Part shown: piece after piece, positions 21,049 to 33,254 of the stretch | Layout: each line of letters starts with the position of its first letter | How positions within the stretch are numbered: the stretch's first letter is position 1 | Notes under the pieces: generated by a model | The model's input: only the letters and a program-made list of their open reading frames with translations | Database searches by the model: none | What the model was told of the DNA's origin: nothing | Position numbers and translations under genes: made by a program | Assembly: GCA_003996215.1 (NCBI GenBank) | Contig: QJPP01000282.1 | Coordinates: forward strand, 1 to 64,000 | DNA length: 64,000 bases | DNA from: Jaltomata sinuosa | Lineage: Eukaryota > Streptophyta > Magnoliopsida > Solanales > Solanaceae | Reading direction: 5' to 3'

Positions 21049-22575
21049 CCCTCAACTTAAAACGTTCGCTTGTCCTCAAGCAACATGACAACAAAAACAA
21101 AATGACGACTCAACTAATAATACAAACACATATCTTTAGCAAAGCATGGCCACTCAACAGTCTATTAAATTTAAATCAAGCCCCCCCGGTAGTACACAAA
21201 TGTATGAAATGCTAACTTGCAAGGATCCAAACATGTCATTCCGATATGATAGAATATTCTACATACACACACAACAACTATCCTAACAGTCAATAGATGA
21301 TACAGAAATCTCGGTTCCCTCACTATAAAGAAGTCCCACACACAAGATTTGGGACTCACACTCACAAACGATTTCAAACAATGCACATGCGATGCCATAA
21401 GCTTGCCCTTGCTATTCTATTTCAGTTTTTCAGAAAGCCGCTCAGGATCACTATAGGACTTGTTTTGGCTTGTAATGAGGCTTCAGGTGCAGGTAGGATA
21501 CGTTTGGGGAATAGTTACTAAACCCTCCTTGGAATCACCGACCTACTATTTCCACTTAACTTTACTTCGTCTATCATTATTCACCTTTTTATTCCCTTCT
21601 TTCTAGCTACAGGTGCGGCCTCTTTCTTTTGACAATTCTTTTTTTTTCTTTTTTTTTCATCTCTTTTTCGTTTCTTTTTCTTTCTTTTCTTAGGCACACA
21701 CCCAAAATTTTCATTCTATCCACAACCAATATTATCCATCCTATTTTTCTTATCATTTACCTTTATAGTAGCCACCCTCAACTTAGGCTGATTGCCTGAG
21801 TTGAGGTGCACGATGTCCAAGGAAGGACCAGGGCCAAAATAGGGATTCAAAGTTAAAAAGAAACGGTGACAGGTTATTGAAAGAATAGGGTCAATTATGG
21901 CTCAAACAGGGATCAAAGGGATTATTTGCATTTGGACGGTCTTATAGGCTAAGTGGACTGCACACAAAAAGGGCATGTGATCCTTTCCTAAGCAACCAAC
22001 TTCAAGCTTAACAAAATAGATCGGGCAAGTTCTAGATGCATGCACAGAGTAAGAGTTTATAACAATAAGCTCACACACACTTGGCACCAAGAAACCATAC
22101 CACTACCAACTATCAAAACATCAGCTCGGCTTAAGCATAGTTATTACAATCACAACCACACAATGACAATCAAGGATCCAGAACAGTCAATCGTTTCAAA
22201 CATAAGTACAAAATCAACTTTTTCAGAGGGGGCTCCTTTTAGTTCAACTTTCAAAAAGCCATGCTTGCTATAGACATCACAACACAACCAAAATTTAAAC
22301 GACAACCTAAACATGCCGGTTCTACTAGATAGCACACCAGAGGGAAAAGAAACACGACAATAAAAACCCTCGGTGGTGAAAGACTCACAGGTATCCCAAC
22401 AGCACCCTCAACTTAGACTCATGAATTGTCCCTAATGCATACATGTGAAAGCTAAAACTGTGAGAGAAAGGAATACCTGTGAAGCCTATAGGACTCAGAG
22501 TCTAGCATGATGTTGGAGACCACCAGGGTCTCCAAAGCAGGAGCAATCGCTGGAATAGGTGCAAGCGACATCATC
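21049..22575 (-). other. Non-coding 3' region of element E with polypurine tract
   Basis: AAGTTGAGGG (minus, 21058-21049) abuts the LTR and is taken as the polypurine tract. A long pyrimidine run at 21630-21695 is purine-rich on the minus strand. The phrase CTAAGTTGAGGGTG recurs near 22420. No coding motif was found in about 1.5 kb where pol would be expected. Confidence 0.6.
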
Positions 22576-23745
22576 CTATTGAGCTCTAACTTTCTCTTTT
22601 ATCGGCTCCTCAGCTAGTCGAGACAACTTCTTTACTCTTTCTAACTCTTTTTCTTTGCTGGTTCTCTTGCGGTGTTTTCTTTTCCTTGATTTGTTCTCAC
22701 CGCCTTCCTCTATAGGTTTCTCTTCTTGCGATCCCAACACCATTCTCATAACAGCTACGGTTTTAACAAAACCCTTCTCCTCAATATGCATATCCGTAGG
22801 GGCTTCATCAATAACATTGATAACCGAGACCACCCTCATGTCTCTTAGTGGCTTCATCAATTTACACACATCAAACTTGACTAATTCATTGTGTAATCTG
22901 AATGTCAGTTCGTTTCTTTCCATGTCGACCAACACTCTTGCAGTGGCTAACAATGGTCATCCCAAGATTATGGGAACTTCAAAGTCCACTTCGCAATCTA
23001 AAATTACAAAGTCAGCTGGGAATATAAACTTACCAACCTTTACCAGCACATCAGACAATATTCCCACTGGTCGCTTTACTGAACGGTCAGCCATTAACAC
23101 CCTCATGGTAGTTGGTTTGGGAGCTCCCAAACCCAATTGTTTATAGACTGCTAGTGGCATCAAGTTAATGCTAGCACCAAGATCACATAAGGATTTTTCA
23201 AAGTTGAATTTCCAAATAGTACAGGGAACAGTAAAAGCACCTGGATCTTCCTTCTTTTCCACTAACGATCTTGAAGAAATAGCACTGCAGTGGTGGAGGT
23301 TATCTTCTGGTTCAAAGCTCACTGACCTCTTCTTGGTAATCAAGTCCTTCATGAACTTGGCATATCCGGGCATTTGTTCAAGAGCGTCCACCAGTGGGAT
23401 GTTCACTGATATCTGCTTGAGCATGGTCATGAAATTTAGGAACTTGCTATCTTCCACTTTCTTCTTCAACCGTTGTGGGAAAGGAGGCGGTGGCCGAGGC
23501 ATCATAGTTGGAAGTTTTTCAACTTCTTTGCTTTTATCCGTGAGCACTTGAGTAGCATCCTCTACCACATTTTCATCCGCAACATCACCTTTCTGAGTCT
23601 GAATTACCGAATGTGATTCTGATAATATTTTACCGCTTCTCGTAGTGATCGCCATACAACTCACGTCATTCCTCGGGTTTTGAATGGTGTCACTCGGCAA
23701 GGTACCTGTCTTCCTTTGATTTAGAGACGCCGAGATTTGACTCAC
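22576..23745 (-). pseudogene. Athila-like aspartic protease of element E
   Basis: Two adjoining frames separated by a TGA at about 22954. The first (23745-22957, 262 codons) has the linker signature MAITTRSGKIL near 23655 and the protease core CDLGASINLMPLAVYKQLGL near 23180, then FIFPADFVILD. The TGA falls in the family motif IILGRPxLATxR, read here as IILG-stop-PLLATAR, consistent with CGA to TGA. The second frame continues to 22576 and ends in a Lys/Arg-rich tail. The active-site DLGAS is intact. Confidence 0.85.
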
Positions 23746-25053
23746 TTACTGCTCTAATTGCTTGATCGAGGTGGAATGTGAATCCACTACCTGGTTTATT
23801 GCTGATAATTCAGTCCTCATCTCCTTTACCCCGGAGTCAGTAGATTCCACCTTCAACAACATCTTCGCCATCATATTCTCCAATTTGGACGTCCCTGTCT
23901 TGTTGCTAGCTCTTTCCCGATTACCAGGTTGTACATACAACCCACCTCTATCAGTTTTATTCTTCCAGTTCCCCTGATCATGATCTCTGTAGCCAGTTTT
24001 TTCATAGTAGTTGTCCTTCTGATAGTTCCGACCTTGGTTTCCCTGGCCATTGGCCTGGAAACCCCCCAAATAATTAGCCTCCTCATCAGATTCAAACTCT
24101 GCTGCTCTAACTTGGGAACCCACAGCTTTCACTTTCTCCATACCTCCTGACAGCAAATGTTTTGTCAGTAGGTCCATTTGCATTTTCAGATGGGCCATAT
24201 CTTGGTCCCGCTCTTCCTCTTTTCTGCGCTGTTCTGCTGACATACCGACTTCATAAGTGCTAGCAGCCACCTCTGTATCTCGCGTATGCCAGGCCCTAAT
24301 GGTTTTAGTGAGACGGTCCAAAGTAGTTGTGGCATCGATAAAGGTAAGACCCATAAACGCTCCACCTGCTGCATTATCCAGTGTCGGCTTGGTAGCCGAA
24401 TTCAGTGCCCTGTAAAATGTTTGCATTAGGAAATTGTCGATCAACTGATGGTTCGGGCATTGTGTCAGCTTTTTCTTGAACTGTAACCAATTCTCATGTA
24501 AAGCCTCATGAGGTTGTTGTCTGAAGTTGCTAATTTCATCCCTCAACTGTATCATCCTAGAGGGAGGAAAGAACCTTTCTAGGAAAGCTCCTTTCAACTC
24601 TCCCCAGGTTGTGATAGAGTCGGGGGTTAGCTCTGTCAACCATAATGATGCCTCATCAGACAGAGACAACGGAAACAACCTGAGCCTGATCGCTGTCTGA
24701 CTTACTCCAGGCAATTCGAACGACTTGCAGATACCCACAAAATTCATCAGGTGTCGGTTTGTGTCATCACCAGCCACACCATGAAACACCCCTCTCAAAT
24801 TCAACAGCTGAATTATTGTGTTCATAATGTTGAACTTGGCCCCGGGCGCTAGCGGAGGAAGAACAATGGCGCCCGTAGCACCAACTCTATCTAATGCAAT
24901 ATCATCCTCTATATCCTCAACATTCAAGTGATGCTGAGCCTGTTGAGCCTGCTGTTCTGCAGCGAGCCTTGCTGCCTCCTGCTGTTGTACATTCATGGTT
25001 TGCCTTAGCGTTCTTGCGAGCTCGGGGTCGTAAGGTAATATTGGTTCACCCGA
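23746..25053 (-). pseudogene. Athila-like gag of element E, N-terminus cut
   Basis: Open for 416 codons from Met 24996 to the stop at 23746; the frame is also open upstream to the D junction (PYDPELARTLRQ), so the true start is lost. Signatures are an Ala/Gln-rich N-terminus, then the retrotransposon gag core: LRLFPLSLSDEASLWL near 24690, WGELKGAFLERFFPP near 24590, and FRQQPHEALHENWLQFKK. The C-terminal third is Gly/Asn/Tyr-rich, with no CCHC knuckle visible. The stop separating it from protease replaces a sense codon, so gag and protease were one frame. Confidence 0.85.
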
Positions 25054-26761
25054 GCGTCAGGTACTTGGCATGCACAAGGTGGATGGAGTTGTTAAAAGAT
25101 TATGACGTGACCATCCAGTATCATCCAGGTAGGCCAATGTGGTGGCAAATGTATTGAGCCAGAAAGCGGTAAGCATGGGCAGTTTGGCTTGTTTGGGGGT
25201 GTCAAAGCGACCCTTGGCTTGAGAGATTCAACCTCTAGCATCCAAGTTCATGCAGTTGGGTATTTCAGAAAGGGGTGGAGTATTGGCCAGTATTGAGGTT
25301 AAGTCCACATTTCTGGAAGAAATCAAGGCCAAACAGTTTAAGGATGTGTAATTGAACAAACTCTTGAATAAGGTGGTATCTGGTGAGACTTCGGATGCCA
25401 CTCTTGATGCGTGTAGGGTGTTGAGTTTTAGAGGGAAAATATGTGTCCCCTAAGTTGATGACTTGGTTCAGAATATGTTAGTTGAAGATCATAGTTCACG
25501 ATACTCTATTCATCCAGGCGTAATCAAAATATACCGAAACTTAAGGAAACTTTATTGATGGACTGGGATGAAAAGGGACATAGTATAATATGTGTCCAAG
25601 TGTCACAATTGTCAGCAGGTGAAGTACAAACATCAAAGGCCTACAGGTTTGCTTCAAAGGATGCCTATTCCTAAGTAGAAGTTGGAAATTATAGCCATGG
25701 ACTTCGTGGTGGGTCTTCCTAAGACCTTGGGAAAGTATGACTTGATCTGTGTCATCATGGATAGGCTAACTAAATCAGCCCATTTCATTCCGGTTAGGAT
25801 GGATTACAAATCCAAGCAGTTGGCCAAAATCTACGTCAAAGAGATTGTGAGGTTACATGGGGTGCTACCTTTCATTATTTCAGACAGAGGTACACAATTT
25901 ACTTCTAAGTTCTGGGGCAGGTTACATGAAGAGTTAGGCACCCAACTCACTTTTAGCACAACTTTTCATGCTCAGACTGATGGACCATCAGAGAGGATGA
26001 TTCAGGTGCTTGAGGACATGTTGAGAGCATGTGTGATTGACTTTGGGGGCCATTAGGATCAGTTTTTGCCATTGTGTGAATTATCATACAATAATAACTA
26101 TCACTCCAGTATTGACATAGCACCGTACGAGGCACTCTATGGGAGGGGATGTAGATCACCCATAGGTTGGTTTAAGATAGGTGATGTGAATCCTTTGGGC
26201 ATTGATTTGGTAAAAAAAGCTAAGGAAAAAGTGAGAGGTATCCAAACCAAGTTATTGGCAGCCAAGAGTAGACAAAAGGAGTATGCTGATCGCAAGGCAA
26301 GGGACATGTCATTTCAGTTGGTGAATAGGTAATATTGAAGGTGTCACCTATGAAAGGGGTCATGAGGTTTGGCAAGAAAGGCAAGCTTATCCCTCGGTAC
26401 ATCAGTCCATTCAAGATTCTTGAAGGTGTGGGGTCAGTAGCTTATAGGTTGGCATTGTTGCCCAGTTTGTTAGGAGTCCATCTAAATTTCCATGTATATG
26501 CTGAGGAGATACCATAGGGATGGAGATTACATCATCAAGTGGTATTCAGACTTGCTAGATAAGGACCTTAAGTATGAGGAAGAGCCGGTTGCTATTCTTG
26601 ATCAGGATGTCCAAAAGTTGAGGACAAAGGAGATCAGATCGGTGAAGGTTAAATGGAAGCATCATTCGGTTGAAGAAGCCACTTGGGAAATTGAGAAGGA
26701 CATATGGGACAAGTACCCTCACTTGTTTGAGGATTTAGATACTAGTTCCTTCTTGACTTAG
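25054..26761 (+). pseudogene. Pol remainder of element D: RNase H end, integrase, chromodomain
   Basis: Resumes at WMELLKDYDVTIQYHPG near 25080, the last part of RNase H. Then come the integrase zinc domain (HSSRYSIHPG near 25494 to CHNCQQ near 25605), the catalytic core with D in MDFVVGL (25697), D in SDRGTQFTS (25881) and E in PSERMIQVLE (25990), and the tail GKLIPRYISPFKIL. A chromodomain (SVKVKWKHHSVEEATWE, 26639-26690) ends it at 26761. Stops or frameshifts occur near 25347, 25452, 25676, 26055, 26331 and 26516. The upstream reverse transcriptase is absent. Confidence 0.88.
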
Positions 26762-26768
26762 CTCATTT

Positions 26769-27665
26769 TCTTGTTTCATTGGTTGGCTCGAGTACCACGC
26801 CTAGTACATATTTTCTTATGGTTGGCTCGGGTACCATGCTTGGTATAGGTTTGTTTTTATTATATGTGTTGGTTCCATGAGTGAGCCAGGCTTATCTGTT
26901 GTGTTGTTATCATTACATGTTGGTCCATGAATGACCGAGTTTGTATGTTTAAATGCTAAGGTGGTTTCTTGTGTAAATCGAGATTGCATGTTGAACACCA
27001 TAGATGATGTACTAGGGATCCTTGGATGGTCTGGGTTACTTGAAGGATGTGATGAAATCATATATGGTCTATTATTTATGGTTTTGCACATGTATTATGT
27101 AGTTGTTAAGTCAGGTTAATGACTGGGAGTCTTGCTTATAGTCACTTGACTTGATTTATACATGTTTGTCCTATTTTATTGTGTGATAGTGTATGTTCAT
27201 GTTTTGTATTTTGGAGTTGGCCGATGATCCTACCAGTACACTGTTGTTATTGTGTACTGATATTGCACTTGCTCTTTTTTTATTGAGCACAAGACATATT
27301 CCGATGGCTGTTGCGCGACCTCAGTTGTAGTTTAGACGACTTCTGAATTCAAGGGTGAGCTGCATCTTTTGATCTACCATGGATTCTTCTACTAGTTCTA
27401 GTCCTTTGTTCGGACTTAGATTCTTTAATTTTTGGGGTTGCATCCCCGTCTTTCAGACTTGATTAGTAGTTTAGGTACATGACTTTCAAATTTTAAGGGA
27501 TTATTTCCGCATGTTTCTATTCTTTAATTTTTAGATGTGAATCTTGGTTTTATCTATTGAATTGGTTTTAACTGCTTCATTTTTGGGTTAAGTATTGGTT
27601 GGTTAATTGGTTCTCCCACCGGGGGTTTAGTGTGGGTGCCACTCACGGCAGTTTAGGTTGTGACA
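26769..27665 (+). repeat. Truncated 3' LTR of element D
   Basis: Matches the 5' LTR from its minisatellite onward (about 17830-18743). Two GTACC units remain at 26781-26850. It ends GGTTGTGACA at 27665 and is followed by the GTTAG duplication (27666-27670). The first 1.3 kb of the LTR and the polypurine tract are missing; the join with the chromodomain end lies at about 26762-26775. Confidence 0.88.
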
Positions 27666-27996
27666 GTTAGTTATCAAGTATGCAGTATTAAATTATGTCC
27701 CTCATATGATGAATATAGTGTAAAACTGCAAGGTAAAGTGAGGCTGAGTTAAACTCTTAATTCAGTTCCTATCCTTTGTAGATGGTGTATTATTTTGCAG
27801 AATAGACTTGATGATTGAACCTATATGAGTGTGGAGTGGTTCCGTTCTTAAGAAATTGTGATAAATTTTTAGAGCACTCATGAATATCATGACACGCGCA
27901 TGACCTCTTAGCGCAAAACTGTGATAACGACAAAGATTGTGCTGGTATAATATGGTATATAAGTCTATGAGCTTACAAAGAATTTTTGGTTCATAG
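27666..27996 (+). pseudogene. Continuation of the copia relic, 3' untranslated part
   Basis: This stretch links D's target duplication to F's. It has no reading frame. Joined conceptually to 16538, it reads on as the copia element's region after RNase H (blocks like GTGTGGAGTGGTTCCG and GACCTCTTAGCG). Assignment rests on context and family memory. Confidence 0.5.
27992..27996. other. Left target-site duplication of element F (CATAG)
   Basis: CATAG precedes the LTR end at 27997 and recurs at 38848-38852 after the other LTR. Confidence 0.9.
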
Positions 27997-28815
27997 TGTT
28001 TTCGGGAAAATGGTTATGTTTCGACTATTTGAAAATTCATTTCGAAAATCTAATTAAAGTTTCAAAAAATATTTTAAAATAAGAAGAGTCGCCACTTAAT
28101 TTTATAAAGGAAATTAAGAAAACCTTTTGAAAACTTCAAAGTCTAAAACAGATAAAGACTTAGAAAAAAAATTCGAGATTTGGGTTAGAAGTTCCTATCA
28201 ATGCTTCGTGAAGGGTTTTAAGGCATTCAAAATATCCGCTAATTCGCGGTTATCCAAACTTGTTAAAACCTAACTTATTTGACTAACTTTAAAGAAAGTG
28301 TTTGATTAATTTGAAAAAACATCTTGTTTTTGATAGTAGATGCAACTTGATAAGAAAAAGATTGGAATATTGACATACAAAGGGTTGGTTTTAAGGGAAA
28401 CATGCTCTTTGACAATTCTTTGGAAAACAATATGATGTTTAACTATTTTTTACATGGAGAAAATAGTAAAAGATTAAAGAAAGTTTAAACAAAAACGTTT
28501 ACTCTTTTGGGGATAATCCAACTAAGTTAAAGTTAGAGTTCAAATTATACAAGTAATCCTATCTAAACAACATAAAGAGAAGGGAAAGAAGTAATTAAAC
28601 TCTTAACGATTGGGCTTTTTCCCAAAATCTATCCTAAATCTAATTTGTGGGCCTTCTTAGGCCCACCACCGTCACTTTTGGACTTTGGTCCACATTCTCT
28701 TTATAATTGATCTGTGACTGCATATGGTCTTGGCCCATTTCATCAATTCTTAGTCCATTTTTGGACTATTGTTGCTGCTGACTTATTTTCATAGGATCTT
28801 GGCCCATTTTCTTTC
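27997..28815 (-). repeat. 3' LTR remnant of element F (last 819 bp)
   Basis: Nearly identical by eye to 34450-35275, both starting TGTTTT(C/T)GGGAAAATGG on the plus strand. It is cut at 28815 by the LTR start of G; the 5 bp CTTTC would be G's target duplication. Confidence 0.9.
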
Positions 28816-29180
28816 TGTAACAACTGGGTCCGTCATTACGGGTAGTCCAATCATGCCAAGTGTTAGAGTTAGAAAACTTCGGGTTTGGGAGTTTGAAATT
28901 TTGGGCTAGGCTAGCCTCAGACGGTTTTGGAGCGAGGTGGAGTCTAGGGAAATTTGGGTATGGATTGGACTAGGTGTCTTGGGTTAAGCTAGTTTTCCGC
29001 GTAGCCAAGACATAGAGGAGTCCTGGGGACATTTTGAAATCGAATTTGGGTAAGTAGAACTCCCGAAATCGCATTTGACGTGAAAGGGTTGCTTCAGGTT
29101 GTCGGGAGAAGCAAGTGTGTTGTGAAATGGCCAAAACTGGTAGATTTCTGGACATTTTTTCCGTGACGAGTGCGACCACG

Positions 29181-29283
29181 CACGATAGCGGTGGAAATTA
29201 CCGCTATAGCTGCGGTCAACCTTCTTAAGACTGCTATAGCGACAGTCGATCGCTATAGTGGAGCGGGGACTGCTATAGCGGGC
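29181..29283. repeat. CTATAG palindrome cluster, LTR of G
   Basis: Four to five copies of CCGCTATAGCGG-like words in 100 bp, at the same LTR place as in C, D and K. Confidence 0.82.
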
Positions 29284-30551
29284 CGACGGGGTTTTAATGC
29301 AGAAATATTCCCCAAAACATCATTTTTTCACAAGTTCATTTTGGGAGAAGGGCTAGGCGATTCCAGGCGTTTTTCCTCATTCTTCCGTCAAAAATATTCC
29401 CTAAGGTAAGGCTTTCGTTCCCCAAGCTCTGTAATACGTTTCCAATGCGGTAGAATTGCTAGGAGGGAAATTAGGGAAGGGTTGGAATGACCTAGGGATG
29501 GTGGAAAGAAGGGGAAAGAAGGGGATTCCAAGCATGTATGTTCTTGGGTATTGTTAATAGTATGTTATTATGATCACAGGTTGTTAAATTCTCTGTTTTA
29601 TCCGTAAAAATGATAGAACTAGGATATTTAATGGTGGAAAGCCTGGGAAAAGGGTGGGATGATCATGGGTGGCCTGGGGTTTGGGGATTTGGTATAGTCC
29701 GGGTAATGTGCAGGCCTTGTGTGTTAATTATATGTACTGTGTGTTATTTTTAGACCAAGAACGAGAAAGGAATTCCGGTAAAACGAACGCGAAACCACGG
29801 ATCCGGGCCTGCAGGACCGCCAGGAATGCCTCCACGGAGCCTAAAATGCACGGTTGCAGCTGCTTGGTGCCCAGGTAGGATAGGTTTTCATGAGTAGTTA
29901 GACCTGTTTACTTTTCGTACTTGTTGTATAGTAGAAATGGAGAAACCATGATTTAGGCCTCCGGGCACGGAGTTTGGCAGATTCAGGATTGGTTGTGTTC
30001 TTTCTAGGATGTACGAAATGGCTGGTCTTGTGAATGGTATTATGTGTTCAACGTATTCATATGGTCATGATAAAATGATGGGTTGAGAGACTAGCGTGTC
30101 GAGAAGGTTCGGGGAACCGGGGAAGTGCTTGGGAGCACAGGAAACTGGAATAGGAAGCTCCTAGGTGGGGTTTCAGGAATGTTTATTGCTTGAGGCTTAG
30201 CGGCGATTTGGCTAAGGTTAGAAAAGGGAAGCGTGTTGCATGCTTGTGTGTTTATCTAAAAAGGGAAATCGCTAGTTACATGTTATAATAAAAAGGGTGA
30301 ACTGGAGAATATTCTTCGGATGGGATTTAATGATTCACCGGTTACTTGGAAATGGGGTAGGTAATGGCTTATGATTTTCCATGAATGTTGTATATTTATG
30401 TACTCATGTCTAAGTGATTGTATGCTTTACATTTCTTAGGAAAGTTGTGTGGAATGTCTAGGTTCCTGTTTACAGTCTGTGTTGAACGGTGTTTACTTGT
30501 TGGTCTTACAAGTTGTGTGTGTTCATCTATTGACTGTGGTTATTGACATTC

Positions 30552-30825
30552 GGTTGGCTCGAGTACCACGCCTGGTACAGGTTACTATTTGGTTGGCATG
30601 GGTACCACGTCTGGTACAGGTTACTACTTTGTTGGCACGGGTACCACGCTTGGTACAGGTTACTATTTGGTTGGCACGGGTACCACGCCTGGTACAGGTT
30701 ACTATTTGGTTGGCACAGGTACCATGCCTGGTACAGGTTACTAATTGGTTGGCACGGGGACCACGCTTGGTACAGGTTAATATTTGATTGGCTCGGGTAC
30801 CACGCCTGGTACAGGTTTACTTTAT
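30552..30825 (+). repeat. GTACC hairpin minisatellite, seven units, LTR of G
   Basis: Period 39 bp; units GGTTGGC(A/T)CGGGTACCACGCCT and following. This is the longest array of the family in the window. Confidence 0.92.
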
Positions 30826-30934
30826 TATATATTACATGTTGACTTGTATCACATTGATTGTTATTGGTTTCGTGAGTGGACCGAGCTATTTTTATTGAAT
30901 CGTGATGTCCAATGGTGGTCCTTGAGTGACCGGG

Positions 30935-31200
30935 AATTCTGTTATATCATGTTATTAGTTTGGTCTTGGTTTAGGCCAGGTTGTTATATCATGTTATGAG
31001 TTTGGTCTTGGTGTAGGCCGGGTTATTATATCATGTTATTAGTTTGGTCTTGGTGTTGGCCGGGTTGTTGTATCATGCTATTAGTTGGTCTTGGTGTAGG
31101 CTGGGTTGTTGCATCATGTTATTAGTTGGTCTTGGTGTAGGCCGGGTTGTTGCATCATGTTATGAGTTGGTCTTGGTGTAGACCGGGTTGTCATGTTTAA
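30935..31200 (+). repeat. Second tandem repeat in the LTR of G, about six units
   Basis: Period about 40-44 bp with core TTGGTCTTGGTGTAGGCCGG followed by GTTGTTGCATCATGTTAT. The C and K LTRs hold a single copy of the equivalent sequence, so the expansion is specific to this lineage of the LTR. A further related copy is near 31325-31350. Confidence 0.85.
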
Positions 31201-32007
31201 CACCTAGATGTGTTAGGGGGATCCGGGTGGGTCCGAACTATGTAAAGGAGGTTATGAGTTCATGTTTTATTGTCATTAAGTGTACTAATGATGATCAAGG
31301 ATTAATTGCGTTAATAAGCATAAGGATGGGTCTTGGGGTAGACCGGGTAGCCTGTTGAACACTTAGGTATGGTTAGAGGATCCTTGGAGGGTTCGGGTTT
31401 TGGGATGAGAAAGGGATTTAGATATACCTCTGTTGTTGTCATTGAAGGTGTCAATGGTTGCTAGATGAGTTGCATGTGATTGGTAAAACTCTAGGGTGGT
31501 AAAGTAATTCCATTTAAAGAGGTAGCTTCTTTGCCATACCTCATCCTGGGGTTACGTTTGAATTCCGTGTTGTGGCGTCTTTTGACGTGTTTCATACCTG
31601 TTGTTCTTGGTTCGAGATTTGCATCCTCTTGGATGCTCTTGGAAATATTTTGAAGCAAAATTGTTAGTAGTAAAGTAGCTTAATAAGGAGAGATAGCTTT
31701 GTACCTCATCGTCGCATATATTGTTTCTTGAAGAAAATGTCGTCCTTTCCTGTCTCTTTTAGGAGATAACGACATCCATGATGAAATATGATAGCCTTCG
31801 TTGCTATCGAATTGGATTGCCTTTGTGGCGATCTTTGAACATGACAACCTTTTTAGTTGTTCTGTTATGACTGTTCTCGTAACCATTTGCGGCATTGTCT
31901 TGAATGCGATAACCTTCATAAATATTGGTAGCAGTCTTTGCATATGTCGTTGGGGTAAGCCTTGCGTATCATCCATATCGATGTGACTAATAGATATTCC
32001 CTGAATT

Positions 32008-32560
32008 GTCAAGCTTTGGGTAATCTAGCACATCATTCGACTTTGGATAGAGGCGGCTTATAGATGTCCATTAAATTATCAGCCTTTGAGTGATCTTGCA
32101 CATCATCCGACTTTGGATAGAGGCAGATTATAGATCGAATTGCCAATTTTTTGGGTAATCTTGCAGTTTTCTCGGATCTTGGATGTAACATGACTTACAG
32201 ATTTCCCTTGAACTATTATTCTTTGGGAAGTCCTGCACAATATCAACGTGGATATGCCGTGGCTTATAGATAACCCTTGGACTATCAATTTTTGGTAGTC
32301 TTTCACTTTCATCCAATTTTGGATTTTATTGTGACTTACGCATTACCCTTGAACTGTCAATCTTCAAGTGATCTTGCACACTATCCGATTTCAGATATCG
32401 CTGCGTCTTACAGATAACTCTTAGTCTGTCAAGTTTTGGGCAATCTTGCACACTATCTGATTTCAGACATTGTTGTGACTTATAGACGACCTTATGCTTT
32501 CCAATTTTGGGAGATCCGGTTCACCATCCAATTTGGATGGCATCTTATAGACATCCCTCA
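32008..32560 (-). repeat. Tandem repeat of about 70 bp, seven to eight diverged units
   Basis: Units share ATCTTGCACA(C/T)(A/C)ATC, CCGA(C/T)TT(T/C)(G/A)GAT and CTTATAGAT elements at regular spacing; neighbouring units differ at many positions, so the array is old. Confidence 0.75.
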
Positions 32561-32754
32561 GACTATATGCTTTCGACCTCGACAACAAGTGGTATTTGAT
32601 TATCGAGGGTGACAAGGCCTTTGCCACACGATCAAACGTAGCCACATCTTCTGGAGATTAATGCTCTTGAACGTATAAACATCCTTCAATGTGAAACTTT
32701 TTTATCTCTATGCAGTAATAAATAAGGGGGTGCATAAATATCCTCGACGTCAAA

Positions 32755-33115
32755 CTCCGTTGTCTTGCGTGATGTCGGATATAAATATGCTCAATGCCAG
32801 ACTTCATTATCTCAGCGTAATAATAATAAGGAAGCAAAGATATCCTCAATGTTAGACTTGCCGTCTCACGCGATATTGGATATAAATATGCTGAATGCCA
32901 GACTCCGTCATCTTGGCATAATAATAAGGAAGCAAAGATATTCTCAACGCCAGACTCCGTCATCTCACATGATATTGGATATAAATATGCTGAATACTAG
33001 ACTCTATCATCTCGGCATAATAATAAGGATGCATAAATATCTGTGGCACAAATATGCATGTGCAAATATCCTCAACATTAGACTTTGTTGTCTTACGCGA
33101 TATCAGATATAAGTA
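32755..33115 (-). repeat. Tandem repeat of about 110 bp, three to four units
   Basis: Units contain GATATTGGATATAAATATGC, then CCAGACTCCGTCATCT and CATAATAATAAGGA. Confidence 0.78.
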
Positions 33116-33254
33116 TGCTCTTGGGTTGATCCTGCGCACCAAGTGCGACTTAGGGACGCCTCTTGATGTCATCCTCTTTGAAATAGGCTGGTAGAGGGAA
33201 ATAATCTTCGCAGCAAATGTGTATCTGTGGTATTTGATGATGATGGTTTTTACA

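Larger units (their letters stand above)
19524..25053 (-). mobile_element. Element E: Athila-like gag/protease element, truncated at its 5' end
   Basis: On the minus strand: gag (25053-23746), protease (23745-22576), a long non-coding 3' region, polypurine tract (21058-21049), and 3' LTR (21048-19524). No reverse transcriptase, RNase H or integrase is present between protease and LTR, so this is a gag-protease-only, non-autonomous form. Its 5' LTR, primer site and gag N-terminus are missing at the junction with D's pol near 25053. Gag and protease signatures resemble the Athila lineage. Confidence 0.78.
16544..27665 (+). mobile_element. Element D: chromovirus with its centre replaced by E
   Basis: Flanked by the 5-bp duplication GTTAG. 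Order: complete 5' LTR (16544-18743), degenerate primer site, gag (18957-19523), minus-strand insert E (19524-about 25053), D pol from the end of RNase H through the chromodomain (about 25054-26761), and the last 0.9 kb of the 3' LTR. D lacks everything from mid-gag to late RNase H, and the 5' 1.3 kb of its 3' LTR. The intact duplication shows the ends are original, so the losses happened inside the element after insertion. Confidence 0.9.
28816..31480 (+). repeat. LTR of element G (C/D/K family), 3' end missing
   Basis: Starts TGTAACAACTGGG. Shared modules are CTATAG palindromes (29181-29283), AAG|GTAAGG (29403-29411) and the GTACC hairpin repeat (30552-30825, seven units). It also has a second expanded repeat at 30935-31200. 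The expected LTR end (GTGTGGGTGCCACTCACGG...TGACA) is absent. Homology fades between 31410 and 31520. No internal region follows, so this is a truncated solo-type LTR. The open frames of 99-112 codons at 30449-30842 are the minisatellite read in phase. Confidence 0.82.

Noticed and set aside
21630..21695. Long pyrimidine tract taken at first as E's polypurine tract (minus strand).
   Set aside because: It is about 580 bp from the LTR start; the tract at 21049-21058 abuts the LTR and fits better.
22655..23551. Plus-strand frames of 127-163 codons opposite E's protease.
   Set aside because: They are antisense shadows of the protease frame, which has clear family motifs.
30449..30842. Open frames of 99-112 codons with a 13-residue repeating protein.
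   Set aside because: The 39-bp minisatellite is divisible by three, so several phases stay open; there is no other coding sign.
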